NCBI RefSeq assembly: GCF_900100005.1
Contig: NZ_FNEB01000002.1
Span: 248,001-312,000, forward strand
Source of the DNA: Lutimaribacter saemankumensis
GTDB lineage: Bacteria > Pseudomonadota > Alphaproteobacteria > Rhodobacterales > Rhodobacteraceae
DNA length: 64,000 nt
Reading direction: 5' to 3'
Under the pieces are notes generated by a model that had not been told where the DNA came from, did not search any database, and saw nothing but the letters and a program-made list of their open reading frames with translations. The stretch's first letter is position 1; every line of letters begins with the position of its first letter. This document shows positions 7,836 through 16,445 of the stretch, in pieces. The position numbers and the translations under genes are program-made.

Positions 7836-8647
7836 GGCTTGACGAACTTGGCGCCGCTCGCCCGGCGTCCTTCATCTTGCGACACGGCGTTGCCTGCCAC
7901 GGGCGCGCGCAGGAACATCTCGTCGTCATGCGCCAGGATGTCCCGCAATTCGTTCAGCGGCCGTGACAATTCCGTGCCCAGCGCGACCGGATCACCGTCT
8001 ATCCGCGCCTTGGCGGAAACGACTGACACGATACGCGGCTGATCACCATCGAAGCTGAATATGGGCGATCCGGACGACCCGAAATCGACGTTGCAGGACG
8101 TGACCAGCATACCCGCCTGATAGCCCATCACATTGCAGACCTGCTGCAGCGACGGGGCATCCGCGCGGTCATGCGCATAGGACACGATCCCCACGGCCTG
8201 GCCCGAGCTGCGCCCGACATCGGTTTCAAACGGCGTGACGGCCGTGGTGCGGATCGGACGATCGAGCTGAAGCAAGGCGACGTCGTTGCGCACGCGGTCC
8301 GACACAACGTCGCCACCGAAGACATAATCAGGATGAACGACGGCGCGCCGCACGCGCCGGTACGCTTCGGCCCGGCCATTGCGCCACCCGGCGCGGAACT
8401 CGATCTCGCCGGGGTTTACCGGCGCACCGGTGGATTTCGTGAACAGGCAATGGGCTGCGGTCAGAACCAGGTCTTCTTCGATCAGGGAGCCGGTGCAGAA
8501 CGCCTCCTGCCCGATTTCCAGCCGTCCCACGGCCTCCCAGCCGCGCCCGTCATCAGCAGTGTCCAGTTTCAAAAGAGGTGTGTCGCCCGCACCTGCCTGC
8601 GTGGCGAGCCCGAAAATCATCAGGCAAAAAAGGTATTGTTTTAACAT
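7832..8647 (-). CDS. Secreted trypsin-like serine protease (first of tandem pair)
   Basis: A 271-residue S1-family protease. The ATG at 8647 was preferred over a TTG at 8662 because it begins directly with a signal peptide (MLKQYLFCLMIFGLATQAGA). Triad residues are His66 (LTAAHC), Asp122 (RNDVALLQL) and Ser192 (FGSSGSP). Conserved Cys pairs flank the active site (CTGSL/AHC and CNV/SCNV) and could form disulfides after export. Both this protein and its downstream paralogue end in a short AKFV motif. Promoter and regulator are not evident; the 48 bases to the glcF gene end leave little room on the right. Confidence 0.85.
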   Translation of the reverse strand: MLKQYLFCLMIFGLATQAGAGDTPLLKLDTADDGRGWEAVGRLEIGQEAFCTGSLIEEDLVLTAAHCLFTKSTGAPVNPGEIEFRAGWRNGRAEAYRRVRRAVVHPDYVFGGDVVSDRVRNDVALLQLDRPIRTTAVTPFETDVGRSSGQAVGIVSYAHDRADAPSLQQVCNVMGYQAGMLVTSCNVDFGSSGSPIFSFDGDQPRIVSVVSAKARIDGDPVALGTELSRPLNELRDILAHDDEMFLRAPVAGNAVSQDEGRRASGAKFVKP

Positions 8648-8710
8648 TGTCCGCCTATCCAAGTGGATAGACGGACCAATACGAAAGAATTGGGGCGAAA
8701 GTTTGGCGCG

Positions 8711-10033
8711 CTACCGCAGAACCGGGATCTCGGGGCTGCGTTTTGCGGGGTCCAGCATCGCGGGCGGCACCGGGCCGCCGGTCGCCCAATCGAGCAATTC
8801 CACCGTGTGCACGATGGGCAGCTCCGTGCCGCTTCCGATCTGCATCATGCAGCCGATATTGCCCGCCGCGATCACGTCGGGGTTGCGCGCCTCGATCGTG
8901 CGGATCTTGCGATCCTTCAGCTTGGCCGAAATCTCGGGCTGCATCAGGTTGTAGGTGCCCGCGCTGCCACAGCACAGGTGGCTGTCGGCGGGCTCCACCA
9001 CGGCAAAACCCGCGCGTTTCAGCAGATCCTTTGGAAAGGTCTTGATCTGCTGGCCATGCTGCAGCGAACAGGCCGCGTGATAGGCCACGGTCAGGCCGCG
9101 GTCGCCGCCTTCGGGCAGGTCGAGTTTCATCAGGACTTCGCTCACATCCATCGCAATGGCACTGACCCGCGCGGCATCGTCGGCCAGCGGTTCGTTGCGG
9201 AACATGTGGCCGTAATCCTTGACCGTGGTGCCGCAGCCCGAGGTGTTGATGACAATGGCATCCAGCCCCTGCCCGTCCATTTCACGGGTCCAGGCGCGGA
9301 TGTTTTTCGTGGCAGTCGCGTGGCTTTCCCGCGTCTTGCCCATGTGATGCGTCAGCGCCCCGCAACAGCCCGCGCCCTCGGCGACCACCACCTCGCAGCC
9401 CAGCCGGGTCAGCAGGCGGATCGTGGCGTCGTTGATATCGGTGTTCAGCGCCTTTTGCGCGCACCCCGTCATCAGCGCAACGCGCATCTTGCGTTCGGCC
9501 CTGGGGGCAAAGCTTTGGGGGTCGTCGTTGCGGCTGACCGGCGGGATGTGCTTTGGCGCCATCGCCAGCATCGCGCGCAGCCGCGCATCGGGGATCAGCG
9601 GGGCAAAGGGCCGGCCGATCTTGGCCAGCAGCAGGGCCACGCGGAACCGCATCGGATAAGGCAGGATGCGCGCCAGAACCCAACGTAGCGCGCGGTCGTG
9701 CCAGGGCCTGTCATAGTGCTTTTCGATATAGTCGCGCGCGTGGTCGACAAGATGCATGTAATGCACACCCGAGGGGCAGGTCGTCATGCAGGCCAGGCAG
9801 GATAGGCAGCGGTCGATATGCTTGACCGTCTTTTCGTCCGGCACGCGGTTGTTTTCCAGCATGTCCTTGATCAGGTAGATACGGCCGCGCGGGCTGTCCA
9901 GTTCGTCGCCAAGCACCTGGTAGGTCGGGCAGGTCGCGGTGCAAAACCCGCAATGCACGCAGGCGCGTAGGATCTCGTTCGCGCGGGCGGTGCCGGGATC
10001 CTTGAGTTGGTCTTCGGTGAAGTTCGTCTGCAT
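8711..10033 (-). CDS. glcF: Glycolate oxidase iron-sulfur subunit
   Basis: A 440-residue protein with two ferredoxin-type [4Fe-4S] motifs, Cys25-x2-Cys28-x2-Cys31-x3-Cys35-Pro and Cys76-x2-Cys79-x2-Cys82-x3-Cys86-Pro, followed by two cysteine-rich CCG domains (GAGCCGALTHH and HLCCGSAGTYN). It passes electrons from the flavin subunits to the respiratory chain during oxidation of glycolate to glyoxylate. The ATG at 10033 shares one base with the glcE stop (TGATG), so it is translationally coupled. A longer upstream reading frame has no family similarity and was discarded. The length is slightly above the roughly 407 residues of the E. coli protein. Confidence 0.93.
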   Translation of the reverse strand: MQTNFTEDQLKDPGTARANEILRACVHCGFCTATCPTYQVLGDELDSPRGRIYLIKDMLENNRVPDEKTVKHIDRCLSCLACMTTCPSGVHYMHLVDHARDYIEKHYDRPWHDRALRWVLARILPYPMRFRVALLLAKIGRPFAPLIPDARLRAMLAMAPKHIPPVSRNDDPQSFAPRAERKMRVALMTGCAQKALNTDINDATIRLLTRLGCEVVVAEGAGCCGALTHHMGKTRESHATATKNIRAWTREMDGQGLDAIVINTSGCGTTVKDYGHMFRNEPLADDAARVSAIAMDVSEVLMKLDLPEGGDRGLTVAYHAACSLQHGQQIKTFPKDLLKRAGFAVVEPADSHLCCGSAGTYNLMQPEISAKLKDRKIRTIEARNPDVIAAGNIGCMMQIGSGTELPIVHTVELLDWATGGPVPPAMLDPAKRSPEIPVLR

Positions 10034-11193
10034 CAGCCCATCAGCCCCGGATTGAGAATACCCTTCGGATCGAATTTTTCGCGCAAGCCCCGTGCCAGCG
10101 CCGCAATCGGCGCAGGTTCGGGCTGGAACACCGGCACCGATGCCCGCAGCGCCGCGTCGCCCTTTACAAGGGTGACATGACCGCCGCCACCGGCATTCAC
10201 GGCCCGGTCGGCCACCAGCGATTGCAGCCGATGGTGCAAGGCTTCGGGACCGCCATCCGCACCCAGCCAGCACAACCCCCCGGCCCAGTCGAGGATATAG
10301 GTCCGGGCATCGTCACCCAGGGCCTGCAGCAAACCGTTCACCATCGCGCCGGGCGTCATCGAGATACGCCAGACATTGGCGCGATCCTTCAACGCCTCGG
10401 CATCGCGCACCGCGCGCCACAATCCGGCATTGTCTTCGGGCGTGGCAATCTCGGAAATCTCGCCCAGGTCGGCCAAAAGGGATGTCAGCTGCCCCGCCCG
10501 GTACGCGACCGACCCGGCAAAGCCTTCGATCCGCAACAGGACGCGCGGATCGTCGCCCGGCAGATGCGCCGCGCCCGACACTTCGAAAGGGCTGGTGATG
10601 GCGCGCGTCATCGCATCCAGCGCCGCCACGTCGGTGACCCCGTGCACCACCAGCGTGCGCACCGCTTCGGGCGTCGGCAGCACCTTGAAACTGACCTCGC
10701 TCAGGACGCCCAAAGTGCCGTGGCTTCCGGCCAGCAGCTTGACCAGATCATAGCCGGTGACGTTCTTCATCACCCGGCCGCCGTTCTTCAGCACCCGGCC
10801 CGATCCGTCCACGAACCGCACCCCCAACAGGGAATCGCGCGCCGCCCCGACGGACACACGGCGCGGACCGCTGACATTCGCCGCCACCACGCCGCCGATC
10901 GTCGGCGTGCCTTGGGTGCCCAGAAGAGCGCGATGATCCATCGGCTCAAACGCCAGCCGCTGCCCCTCGGCGGCCAGCGCGGCCTCGATTTCCGCCACCG
11001 GCGTGCCCGCCTTGGCGACCAGTGTCAGCGCACCGGGTTCGTAATCGACGATGCCCGACAAATCCGCCAGGCTGAGCGCCTCGCCCGTCACCGGCTTTCC
11101 GACAGGCCGCGTGCCACCCCCGAAGACATGCAACGGCCCCGAGGCCGCGCCCACCATCCCGGCCAGCTCGGCCTCTGTTTTCGGTTTCATCAT
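10033..11193 (-). CDS. glcE: Glycolate oxidase FAD-binding subunit
   Basis: A 386-residue PCMH-type FAD-binding protein, the second flavin subunit of glycolate oxidase. It shows the glycine-rich FGGGTRPVGKP near residue 24 and the FAD-binding stretch GTQGTPTIGGVVAANVSGP at about 93-111, with GGRVMKNVTGYDL further on. It forms a complex with GlcD and GlcF on the inner face of the membrane. The start could be either of two adjacent ATG codons (11193 or 11190). A terminator-like repeat separates it from glcD, so expression of glcEF may be lower than that of glcD unless there is read-through. Confidence 0.92.
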   Translation of the reverse strand: MMKPKTEAELAGMVGAASGPLHVFGGGTRPVGKPVTGEALSLADLSGIVDYEPGALTLVAKAGTPVAEIEAALAAEGQRLAFEPMDHRALLGTQGTPTIGGVVAANVSGPRRVSVGAARDSLLGVRFVDGSGRVLKNGGRVMKNVTGYDLVKLLAGSHGTLGVLSEVSFKVLPTPEAVRTLVVHGVTDVAALDAMTRAITSPFEVSGAAHLPGDDPRVLLRIEGFAGSVAYRAGQLTSLLADLGEISEIATPEDNAGLWRAVRDAEALKDRANVWRISMTPGAMVNGLLQALGDDARTYILDWAGGLCWLGADGGPEALHHRLQSLVADRAVNAGGGGHVTLVKGDAALRASVPVFQPEPAPIAALARGLREKFDPKGILNPGLMG

Positions 11194-11195
11194 TG

Positions 11196-11244
11196 CTTCA
11201 TCTTGCCAAAAATACTCCGGGGGTCCGGGGGCAGCGCCCCCGGG
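11196..11244 (-). repeat. Dispersed terminator-like element, copy A (type 1)
   Basis: In the direction of glcDEF transcription this reads as a GC-rich stem (GGGGGCGCTGCCCCC), then CCCCCGGAGTATTTTTGGC, then AAGATGAAG directly before the glcE start. A nearly identical copy lies at 46361-46405, and a fragment at 44282-44303. The stem followed by a T-rich stretch looks like an intrinsic terminator placed between two genes of one operon. Confidence 0.7.
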
Positions 11245-11250
11245 GCGATG

Positions 11251-12684
11251 TCAGGCCGCGCGGCGAGCCTCGGATGCGGCGAGCGGAAACACCTTGGCGG
11301 GGTTCAGCAGCCATTTGGGGTCGAACACGTCCTTAACCGCCATCTGGATGTCCAGATCGTCCGGGGCGAACTGGTCGACCATCAGGTCGCGCTTTTCGAT
11401 GCCGACGCCATGTTCCCCCGTCAGGCAGCCGCCCACCTCGACGCACAAGCGCAGGATGTCAGCGCCGAAGGCTTCGCACAGCTCCAGATCGCCGGGCTTG
11501 TTGGCGTCGAACAGGATCAGCGGATGCATGTTGCCATCGCCCGCATGGAACACGTTGCCCACGTCCAGCCCGTATTCCCTGGACATCTCACCGATGCGGC
11601 GCAGCACATAAGGCAACTGGCTGACCGGGATCGTCCCGTCAAGGCACATGTAATCGTTGATCTGGCCCATCGCACCAAAGGCCGACTTGCGCCCCAGCCA
11701 GATGCGCGCGCTTTCCTCGGCGCTGGTGCTTTCGCGCAGCTCAACCGGATTGTGCTTGCGCGCGATCTGCGTGATCAGGCCCAGCTGTTCGTCGATTTCC
11801 GCGTCCGAGCCTTCGACCTCGACGATCAGCAAAGCCTCGCAATCGGGATAACCCGCCTTGGCGAAAGCCTCGGTCGCGCGGATGCAGGGACGGTCCATGA
11901 ACTCGATCGCCACGGGCAGGACACCCGCCTTGATGATGTCGCTCACCACCTGGCCCGCAACCTCGTTGCTGTCGTATCCCATCAGAACGGGGCGCGCGCC
12001 TTCGGGTTTGGGCAGTATGCGCAGCGTTGCCTCGGTCACGACGCCGAGCTGCCCCTCCGAGCCGCAGATCAGCCCGAGCAGGTCATAGCCGCCCGCATCC
12101 ATGTGCGCGCCGCCGATTTCGACCACCGTGCCGTCCATCATCACCATGGTGACGCCCAGCAGGTTGTTGGTGGTGACCCCGTATTTCAGGCAATGCGCCC
12201 CACCCGAATTCATCGCGATATTGCCGGCGATGGCGCAGGCAAGCTGGCTGGACGGGTCGGGCGCGTAGAAAAAACCGTCCGCCTCGACCGCGCCGGTGAC
12301 CGACAGGTTGGTGCGGCCTGTCTGCACCCGGACAAAGCGGTTGTCGTAGTCGGTTTCCAGCACCTCGTTCATGCGCGCCACACCCAGGATTACGCTGTCG
12401 GCAGTCGGCAGCGCCCCACCGGCCAGCGACGTGCCCGCACCGCGCGGCACGACCGGCACGCCCATGTCGTGGCAGATGCGCAGCACGTCCGATACCTCCT
12501 GCGTACTGGATGGCAGCACGGCACAGAGAGGCGGGCATTTGTAGGCGGTCAGCGCATCGCATTCATAAGCCCGCGTTTCGGCCTCTTCATGGATGACGGC
12601 ATCGGCGGGCAACACCTGATGCAGCCGCTCGACCAGCCGCGCCTTGAGGCTCAACACCTTCGGATTGGGGGCGGGCATTTCCAT
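11251..12684 (-). CDS. glcD: Glycolate oxidase FAD-linked subunit
   Basis: A 477-residue FAD-linked oxidase, the catalytic subunit for glycolate (or D-lactate) oxidation. The FAD-binding loop PRGAGTSLAGG is at residues 80-90, and the C-terminal signature GGCLTGEHGVGIEKR is present near residue 430. GGAGGA stands 7 bases before the ATG at 12684, which decides the start. It is first in the order glcD-glcE-glcF. A palindrome at 12705-12729 just upstream is a good candidate for a GntR-type operator. No malate synthase or glyoxylate gene is beside it. Confidence 0.93.
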   Translation of the reverse strand: MEMPAPNPKVLSLKARLVERLHQVLPADAVIHEEAETRAYECDALTAYKCPPLCAVLPSSTQEVSDVLRICHDMGVPVVPRGAGTSLAGGALPTADSVILGVARMNEVLETDYDNRFVRVQTGRTNLSVTGAVEADGFFYAPDPSSQLACAIAGNIAMNSGGAHCLKYGVTTNNLLGVTMVMMDGTVVEIGGAHMDAGGYDLLGLICGSEGQLGVVTEATLRILPKPEGARPVLMGYDSNEVAGQVVSDIIKAGVLPVAIEFMDRPCIRATEAFAKAGYPDCEALLIVEVEGSDAEIDEQLGLITQIARKHNPVELRESTSAEESARIWLGRKSAFGAMGQINDYMCLDGTIPVSQLPYVLRRIGEMSREYGLDVGNVFHAGDGNMHPLILFDANKPGDLELCEAFGADILRLCVEVGGCLTGEHGVGIEKRDLMVDQFAPDDLDIQMAVKDVFDPKWLLNPAKVFPLAASEARRAA

Positions 12685-12704
12685 GGTTCGGTCCTCCAGC
12701 GTGT

Positions 12705-12729
12705 AATTGGTAAAATTTTTAGACCAATT
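12705..12729 (-). promoter_or_regulatory. Candidate GntR-type operator upstream of glcD
   Basis: AATTGGT at 12705-12711 and ACCAATT at 12723-12729 form a perfect 7-base inverted repeat around the AT-rich spacer AAAATTTTTAG. It lies 20 bases before the glcD start. GlcC/PdhR/LldR-type regulators use ATTGGT...ACCAAT half-sites, but normally with a much shorter spacer, so the fit is partial. The half-site GACCAATT also occurs before the GntR gene at 30296. Confidence 0.5.
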
Positions 12730-12824
12730 TCAGGATTCGCACAAGTCACGAGGGTGCGACCTTGCGTCAGGCCACGCAAAGCGGCAGGGAATGGCGACCC
12801 AGTCAATCGGAGCGAACCCGGCAG

Positions 12825-13544
12825 ATGACCGACCTGCAACAGCTTTTCACCCTGTTCACGCAACTCGACTACCTTGCTGTCGCCTTCATTCTGGTCGCCT
12901 GGGCGGGCATCGGCTGGATGATCGAGAATCCCCCGGCATCGCGCCCGTCGGTATCCCGGCTCATGGCGCGTTACAGGCGCGAATGGATGCAGGTGATGGT
13001 CACAAGGCAACCCCGTATATTCGATGCGCAGGCGCTTGGCACGCTGCGGCAGGGAACGTCGTTCTTTGCCTCGGCCACGATGATCGCGATCGGCGGCGCG
13101 CTGGCCCTGATCGGCAATGCCGAAGAGCTGCAGGGCATTGCCCAGGATTTGTCGCTTGGGCGTGACCCGCGCATCGTTTGGGAAATCAAGATGTTCCTTG
13201 CGCTGTTCTTTCTGACCAACGCCTTTCTGAAATTCGTCTGGTCGCACCGTTTGTTCGGATACTGCCTTGTTCTGATGGCGTCGGTGCCGAACGAACCGGA
13301 CGACCCCCTTGCCCTGCCCCGCGCCGATCAGGCCGCCGACATCAACATCACCGCCGTGCGCGGCTTCAACCGTGGCCTGCGGTCGGTCTATTTCGCGCTC
13401 GGCGCAACCGCATGGATGCTGGGGGCCGTGCCGCTTGTGATCGCGACCGCCATTACGGTCGGCGTTCTGTGGCGGCGCGAGTTTGCATCGCAGTCCCGCG
13501 CGGTTCTGATGCGCGACGTCCAAGGCACCGACACGGCAATGTGA
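12825..13544 (+). CDS. DUF599 family membrane protein
   Basis: A 239-residue inner membrane protein with four or so hydrophobic segments, at about residues 13-30 (LDYLAVAFILVAWAGIGW), 79-98, 125-145 and 195-215. I recognise it as DUF599, a family without known function. The start at MTDLQQLF was chosen over a TTG 63 bases upstream, since the extra residues would be polar and without similarity. It is divergent from glcD with 140 bases between the starts, so both promoters and the glcD palindrome share this interval. Confidence 0.8.
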   Translation: MTDLQQLFTLFTQLDYLAVAFILVAWAGIGWMIENPPASRPSVSRLMARYRREWMQVMVTRQPRIFDAQALGTLRQGTSFFASATMIAIGGALALIGNAEELQGIAQDLSLGRDPRIVWEIKMFLALFFLTNAFLKFVWSHRLFGYCLVLMASVPNEPDDPLALPRADQAADINITAVRGFNRGLRSVYFALGATAWMLGAVPLVIATAITVGVLWRREFASQSRAVLMRDVQGTDTAM

Positions 13545-13581
13545 TGGGAACACCCCGGCAGCGCCTGCTAGGCTGACGCAG

Positions 13582-13962
13582 ATGAAACACCACCTTCTGT
13601 CCCTCACCCTGGTTGCCGCCGGCTTCGGCGCCGCGATCCACCCCGCGCTTGCCGACGGTCCCGTGATCGAAAGGGTCGAGGCCGAACCAAACGGCATGGG
13701 CTGGCGCTTTGATGTCACGCTCAGCCACCCCGATACCGGATGGGACCATTACGCCGATGGCTGGGAAATCCTGACACCCGAGGGCAAGTCGTTGGGTATG
13801 CGCAAGCTGCACCATCCGCATGTCGACGAACAGCCCTTCACCCGGTCGCTGTCGAACATCATGATTCCCGATGGTTTGCGCGAGGTGACGGTCCGCGCCC
13901 GTTGTTCGGTCGATGGATGGACAGGTGAACCGGTGACCGTGGCACTGACGCCCGGCGGCTGA
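13582..13962 (+). CDS. Conserved hypothetical periplasmic protein
   Basis: A 126-residue protein with a clear signal peptide (MKHHLLSLTLVAAGFGAAIHPALA, cut before DGP). The mature part of about 100 residues reads as a single beta-rich domain (WRFDVTLSHPDTGWDHYADGW, TVRARCSVDGWTGEPVTV) with one Cys and several His. No catalytic motif is evident. It follows the DUF599 gene by 37 bases and may be co-transcribed. Function unknown. Confidence 0.75.
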   Translation: MKHHLLSLTLVAAGFGAAIHPALADGPVIERVEAEPNGMGWRFDVTLSHPDTGWDHYADGWEILTPEGKSLGMRKLHHPHVDEQPFTRSLSNIMIPDGLREVTVRARCSVDGWTGEPVTVALTPGG

Positions 13963-14202
13963 TCACTTCTTCTGGATGTAGGTCTGCCAGAGCCAGATCA
14001 GCACCATCGCCCCCAGAACCGCGCCGATCAGCCCGGCAAAAGCCCCCATTACCGTCAGCAGCATGCGCAGAACCAGGCCACCGATCAGCGCGCCGGCAAT
14101 ACCGATCGCCACGGTGGTGACGATATCGGCCTCGATCTTCATCAGCCGCGTGGCAAGAAAGCCCGCAGCCGCCCCGATGATGATCAGCATCACAACGCCC
14201 AT
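13963..14202 (-). CDS. GlsB/YeaQ/YmgE family small membrane protein
   Basis: A 79-residue hydrophobic protein with Gly-rich helices (IIIGAAAGFLATRLMK, AIGIAGALIGGLVL, AFAGLIGAVLGAMVLIWLW). This is the pattern of the transglycosylase-associated or GlsB/YeaQ/YmgE family, which is linked to general stress responses in several bacteria. It is directly convergent with the preceding gene (stop codons abut at 13962/13963) and lies 10 bases downstream of a second small membrane protein on the same strand. Confidence 0.75.
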   Translation of the reverse strand: MGVVMLIIIGAAAGFLATRLMKIEADIVTTVAIGIAGALIGGLVLRMLLTVMGAFAGLIGAVLGAMVLIWLWQTYIQKK

Positions 14203-14212
14203 GCCACCCTCC

Positions 14213-14449
14213 TTACCTGCGCCAATGGGTCGGCACGATGATCAATGCCCCGATCGAAGACAGGATCGCATCGAACCCCGCGCTGCCGAATTTCAATCCG
14301 AACATGATGCGGATGAAGTAGAAAAGGAACGCACCGCCCACGCAGATTATGATGGATTGCAAATATCCGTTGCGGGTAAAGCCCGACTTCTCGGCCGCAT
14401 AGCCCACGATCCCCGCGATCACCACCGTACCGATCAGCGTCGGAAACAT
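14213..14449 (-). CDS. Small membrane protein, possible second YeaQ/YmgE-like protein
   Basis: A 78-residue protein beginning MFPTLIGTVVIAGIVGYAAE, with three hydrophobic segments. The ATG at 14449 is favoured over an upstream in-frame start inside fmt, since only the part from here on is hydrophobic and protein-like. It sits between fmt (stop 4 bases upstream) and the YeaQ-like gene, and is probably co-transcribed with both. Its resemblance to GlsB/YeaQ is looser than that of its neighbour. Confidence 0.65.
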   Translation of the reverse strand: MFPTLIGTVVIAGIVGYAAEKSGFTRNGYLQSIIICVGGAFLFYFIRIMFGLKFGSAGFDAILSSIGALIIVPTHWRR

Positions 14450-14453
14450 GCCG

Positions 14454-15365
14454 CTACTCTCCCAGTTTCGTGCCCTTCGGCACGTCCATGCCGCGCAACG
14501 CCTCGGCGGCATCCTGCGCGGCCCGCCCGGCGCGCTGCAGGCGCGTGATGCGCACGGCACCGTCGCCGCAGGCCACGCACAGCGCATCGTCCAACGCCGT
14601 TCCGGGGCTACCCTGCCCCTCGGCCAGTGTGCTGGCAAGGCATTTCACACGCTCGCCCCCGATCAGCGTCCAGGCCCCGGGAAAAGGCGACAAACCGCGG
14701 ATCTGGCGGTCGATCTCGGCGGCGGGGCGGGCCCAGTCGATCGCCGCCTCGGCCTTGTCGATCTTGGCGGCATAGGTCACGCCCTCGTCCGGCTGCGGCT
14801 GCGGCGTCAGTGTGCCCAGCCCTTCCAGCGCCTCGACGATCAGACGCGCGCCCATTGCGCTCAGCCGGTCGTGCAACTGCCCCGTCGTTTCCTGCGCACC
14901 GATCGGCGTCGCCTCGCGTAGCAGAACTGGCCCCGTATCCAGTCCGGCCTCCATCTGCATGATGCAAATCCCGGTCTCGGCATCGCCCGCCATGATCGCG
15001 CGGTGGATCGGGGCGGCCCCCCGCCAGCGCGGCAGCAGGGACGCATGGATGTTCAGGCAGCCGTGGCGCGGCGCGTCCAGCACGGGTTGCGGCAGGATCA
15101 GCCCATAGGCCACCACCACCGCCACATCGGCGTTCAACGCCGCGAAATCGGCCTGTGCCTCGGCGGTTTTCAGGCTGACGGGATGGCGCACTTCCAGCCC
15201 CAGCTCCAGGGCGCGGGCGTGCACCGGTGTCGGGCGGTCCTTCTTGCCACGTCCTGCCGGGCGCGGCGGCTGGCAATAGACCTCGGCCACCTCATGCCCG
15301 GCGCCAACCAGCGCCTCCAGCACCGGGACGGAAAAGTCAGGCGTTCCCATGAAGACAAGGCGCAT
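14454..15365 (-). CDS. fmt: Methionyl-tRNA formyltransferase
   Basis: A 303-residue enzyme that transfers a formyl group from 10-formyl-tetrahydrofolate to initiator Met-tRNA. Recognisable features are the start [19 protein letters not shown], the formyl-folate binding motif [16 protein letters not shown] with the preceding GCLNIHAS (His is the catalytic acid), and the C-terminal OB-fold region ([18 protein letters not shown]). It follows the deformylase genes on the same strand, which remove the same formyl group after translation. A terminator-like repeat lies in the 88 bases between the two, so fmt may have partly separate expression. Confidence 0.95.
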   Translation of the reverse strand: MRLVFMGTPDFSVPVLEALVGAGHEVAEVYCQPPRPAGRGKKDRPTPVHARALELGLEVRHPVSLKTAEAQADFAALNADVAVVVAYGLILPQPVLDAPRHGCLNIHASLLPRWRGAAPIHRAIMAGDAETGICIMQMEAGLDTGPVLLREATPIGAQETTGQLHDRLSAMGARLIVEALEGLGTLTPQPQPDEGVTYAAKIDKAEAAIDWARPAAEIDRQIRGLSPFPGAWTLIGGERVKCLASTLAEGQGSPGTALDDALCVACGDGAVRITRLQRAGRAAQDAAEALRGMDVPKGTKLGE

Positions 15366-15366
15366 C

Positions 15367-15420
15367 TGTGTTTTCTCTTTCTTCAAATATCCCGGGGAGC
15401 GCGAGGGGCTGGCCCCTCGC
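15367..15420 (-). repeat. Dispersed terminator-like element, copy D (type 2)
   Basis: In the direction of transcription, an 8-base stem GCGAGGGG/CCCCTCGC (15401-15420, loop CTGG or its complement) is followed by CCCCGGGATATTTGAAG and then AAAGAGAAAACACAG immediately before the fmt ATG. The element at 54507-54575 shares the same 3' half. It separates the last deformylase gene from fmt. Confidence 0.65.
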
Positions 15421-15453
15421 CTGCGCAACGGCACAGGCCGCGCGCGGCGCACA

Positions 15454-15951
15454 TCAGCGCGCCCCCTTCTTCGCCTTTCTCAACAGCATGTCGCGTTTCA
15501 CCTTGCTCAGCCGGTCGAAATACATCCTGCCGTTCAGGTGGTCGATCTGGTGCTGCACCGACGTGGCCCAAAGACCCACGAAATCCTGCCGGTCCCATTG
15601 TCCCTGCTCGTTGAGGAATTTCACCGTGACCGCGCGCGGGCGGCTGATCCTGGCGGACATGCCGGGCAGGTTGGGGCTGGCCTCTTCATGGTCGCGCAAC
15701 TGCACGCTGGCATGCAGGATTTCGGGGTTGGCCATGCGCACGGCCTTGCCGCGTTCGGTGCTGGCGTCGACCACGGCCAGGCGCAGCATCACGCCGATCT
15801 GAGGCGCGGCAAGCCCCACGCCGGGCATCGCCTCCATCGTGTCGATCATGTCGTCCCAGGTGGCACGGATGTCGTCGGTGATTTCGTCCACCGGGTCGGC
15901 GGCGGTGCGCAACCGCTTGTCGGGCCAGGGGATGCACCGGCGCACAGTCAT
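15454..15951 (-). CDS. Peptide deformylase-like protein lacking catalytic residues
   Basis: A 165-residue protein clearly of the peptide deformylase fold. Motif 1 (GVGLAAPQ, residues 44-51) is intact. Motif 2, normally EGCLS with the metal-binding Cys, reads EASPN (residues 90-94), replacing Cys by Ser92. Motif 3, normally HExxH, reads HQIDH (134-138), replacing the catalytic Glu by Gln135. Loss of both the metal ligand and the general acid/base strongly suggests it is not an active deformylase, although both histidines remain. The frame is intact and coupled to the upstream def gene by an ATGA overlap at 15948-15951, so it appears maintained, not decaying. A regulatory or ribosome-binding role is possible. 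Confidence 0.88.
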   Translation of the reverse strand: MTVRRCIPWPDKRLRTAADPVDEITDDIRATWDDMIDTMEAMPGVGLAAPQIGVMLRLAVVDASTERGKAVRMANPEILHASVQLRDHEEASPNLPGMSARISRPRAVTVKFLNEQGQWDRQDFVGLWATSVQHQIDHLNGRMYFDRLSKVKRDMLLRKAKKGAR

Positions 15952-16445
15952 GTGTCCGGCCCGTACGCGGCGACAAGCGCCGCATGGGTTTCTGCATCCA
16001 GCCGGTCGAACGTCACCAATCCCTCAAGATGGTCGAACTCGTGCTGGGCGCAGCGCGCCTCGAACCCCTCTAGCCGCTGCTCCTGCGTGGCACCGCCCAG
16101 ATCAGTCCAGCGCAGCGTGATGCGGTCGGGACGGGTGACAGGCGCAAGGATGCCGGGGATCGACAGGCAACCCTCGTCGCCCGTGACCAGAACATCGGAC
16201 TGGTCCACGATTTCAGGGTTGATGCAGACGACCGGCGTCATGTTGCCTTCTTTCCAGCCGCAATCCATCACGAAAAGCCGCTTCATCACGCCGACCTGCG
16301 GCGCGGCCAGCCCGCGGCCGGGCGCGGCGTACATGGTTTCGAACATGTCGGTGACAAGCTGCTCCAGATTTTCATCCGCACCTACGGGATCGCAGCGTTG
16401 CGAAAGCCGGGCGTCGGGCCAGCGCAGGATGGGCAGAACGCTCAC
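15948..16445 (-). CDS. def: Peptide deformylase (second copy)
   Basis: A 165-residue iron-type hydrolase that removes the N-formyl group from nascent proteins. All three motifs are present: GRGLAAPQ (43-50), EGCLS with Cys93, and HEFDH with His135, Glu136 and His139. It starts with GTG, which overlaps the stop of the preceding def gene (GTGA at 16442-16445), and it is itself overlapped by the inactive copy downstream. It lacks the long basic C-terminal helix of the first copy, so its ribosome interaction may differ. Confidence 0.92.
   Translation of the reverse strand: MSVLPILRWPDARLSQRCDPVGADENLEQLVTDMFETMYAAPGRGLAAPQVGVMKRLFVMDCGWKEGNMTPVVCINPEIVDQSDVLVTGDEGCLSIPGILAPVTRPDRITLRWTDLGGATQEQRLEGFEARCAQHEFDHLEGLVTFDRLDAETHAALVAAYGPDT

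Noticed and set aside
10177-12828. 883-codon plus-strand frame opposite glcE and glcD
   Set aside because: It is the antisense shadow of two well-supported genes in GC-rich DNA; the product is His/Arg/Gln-rich and not protein-like.
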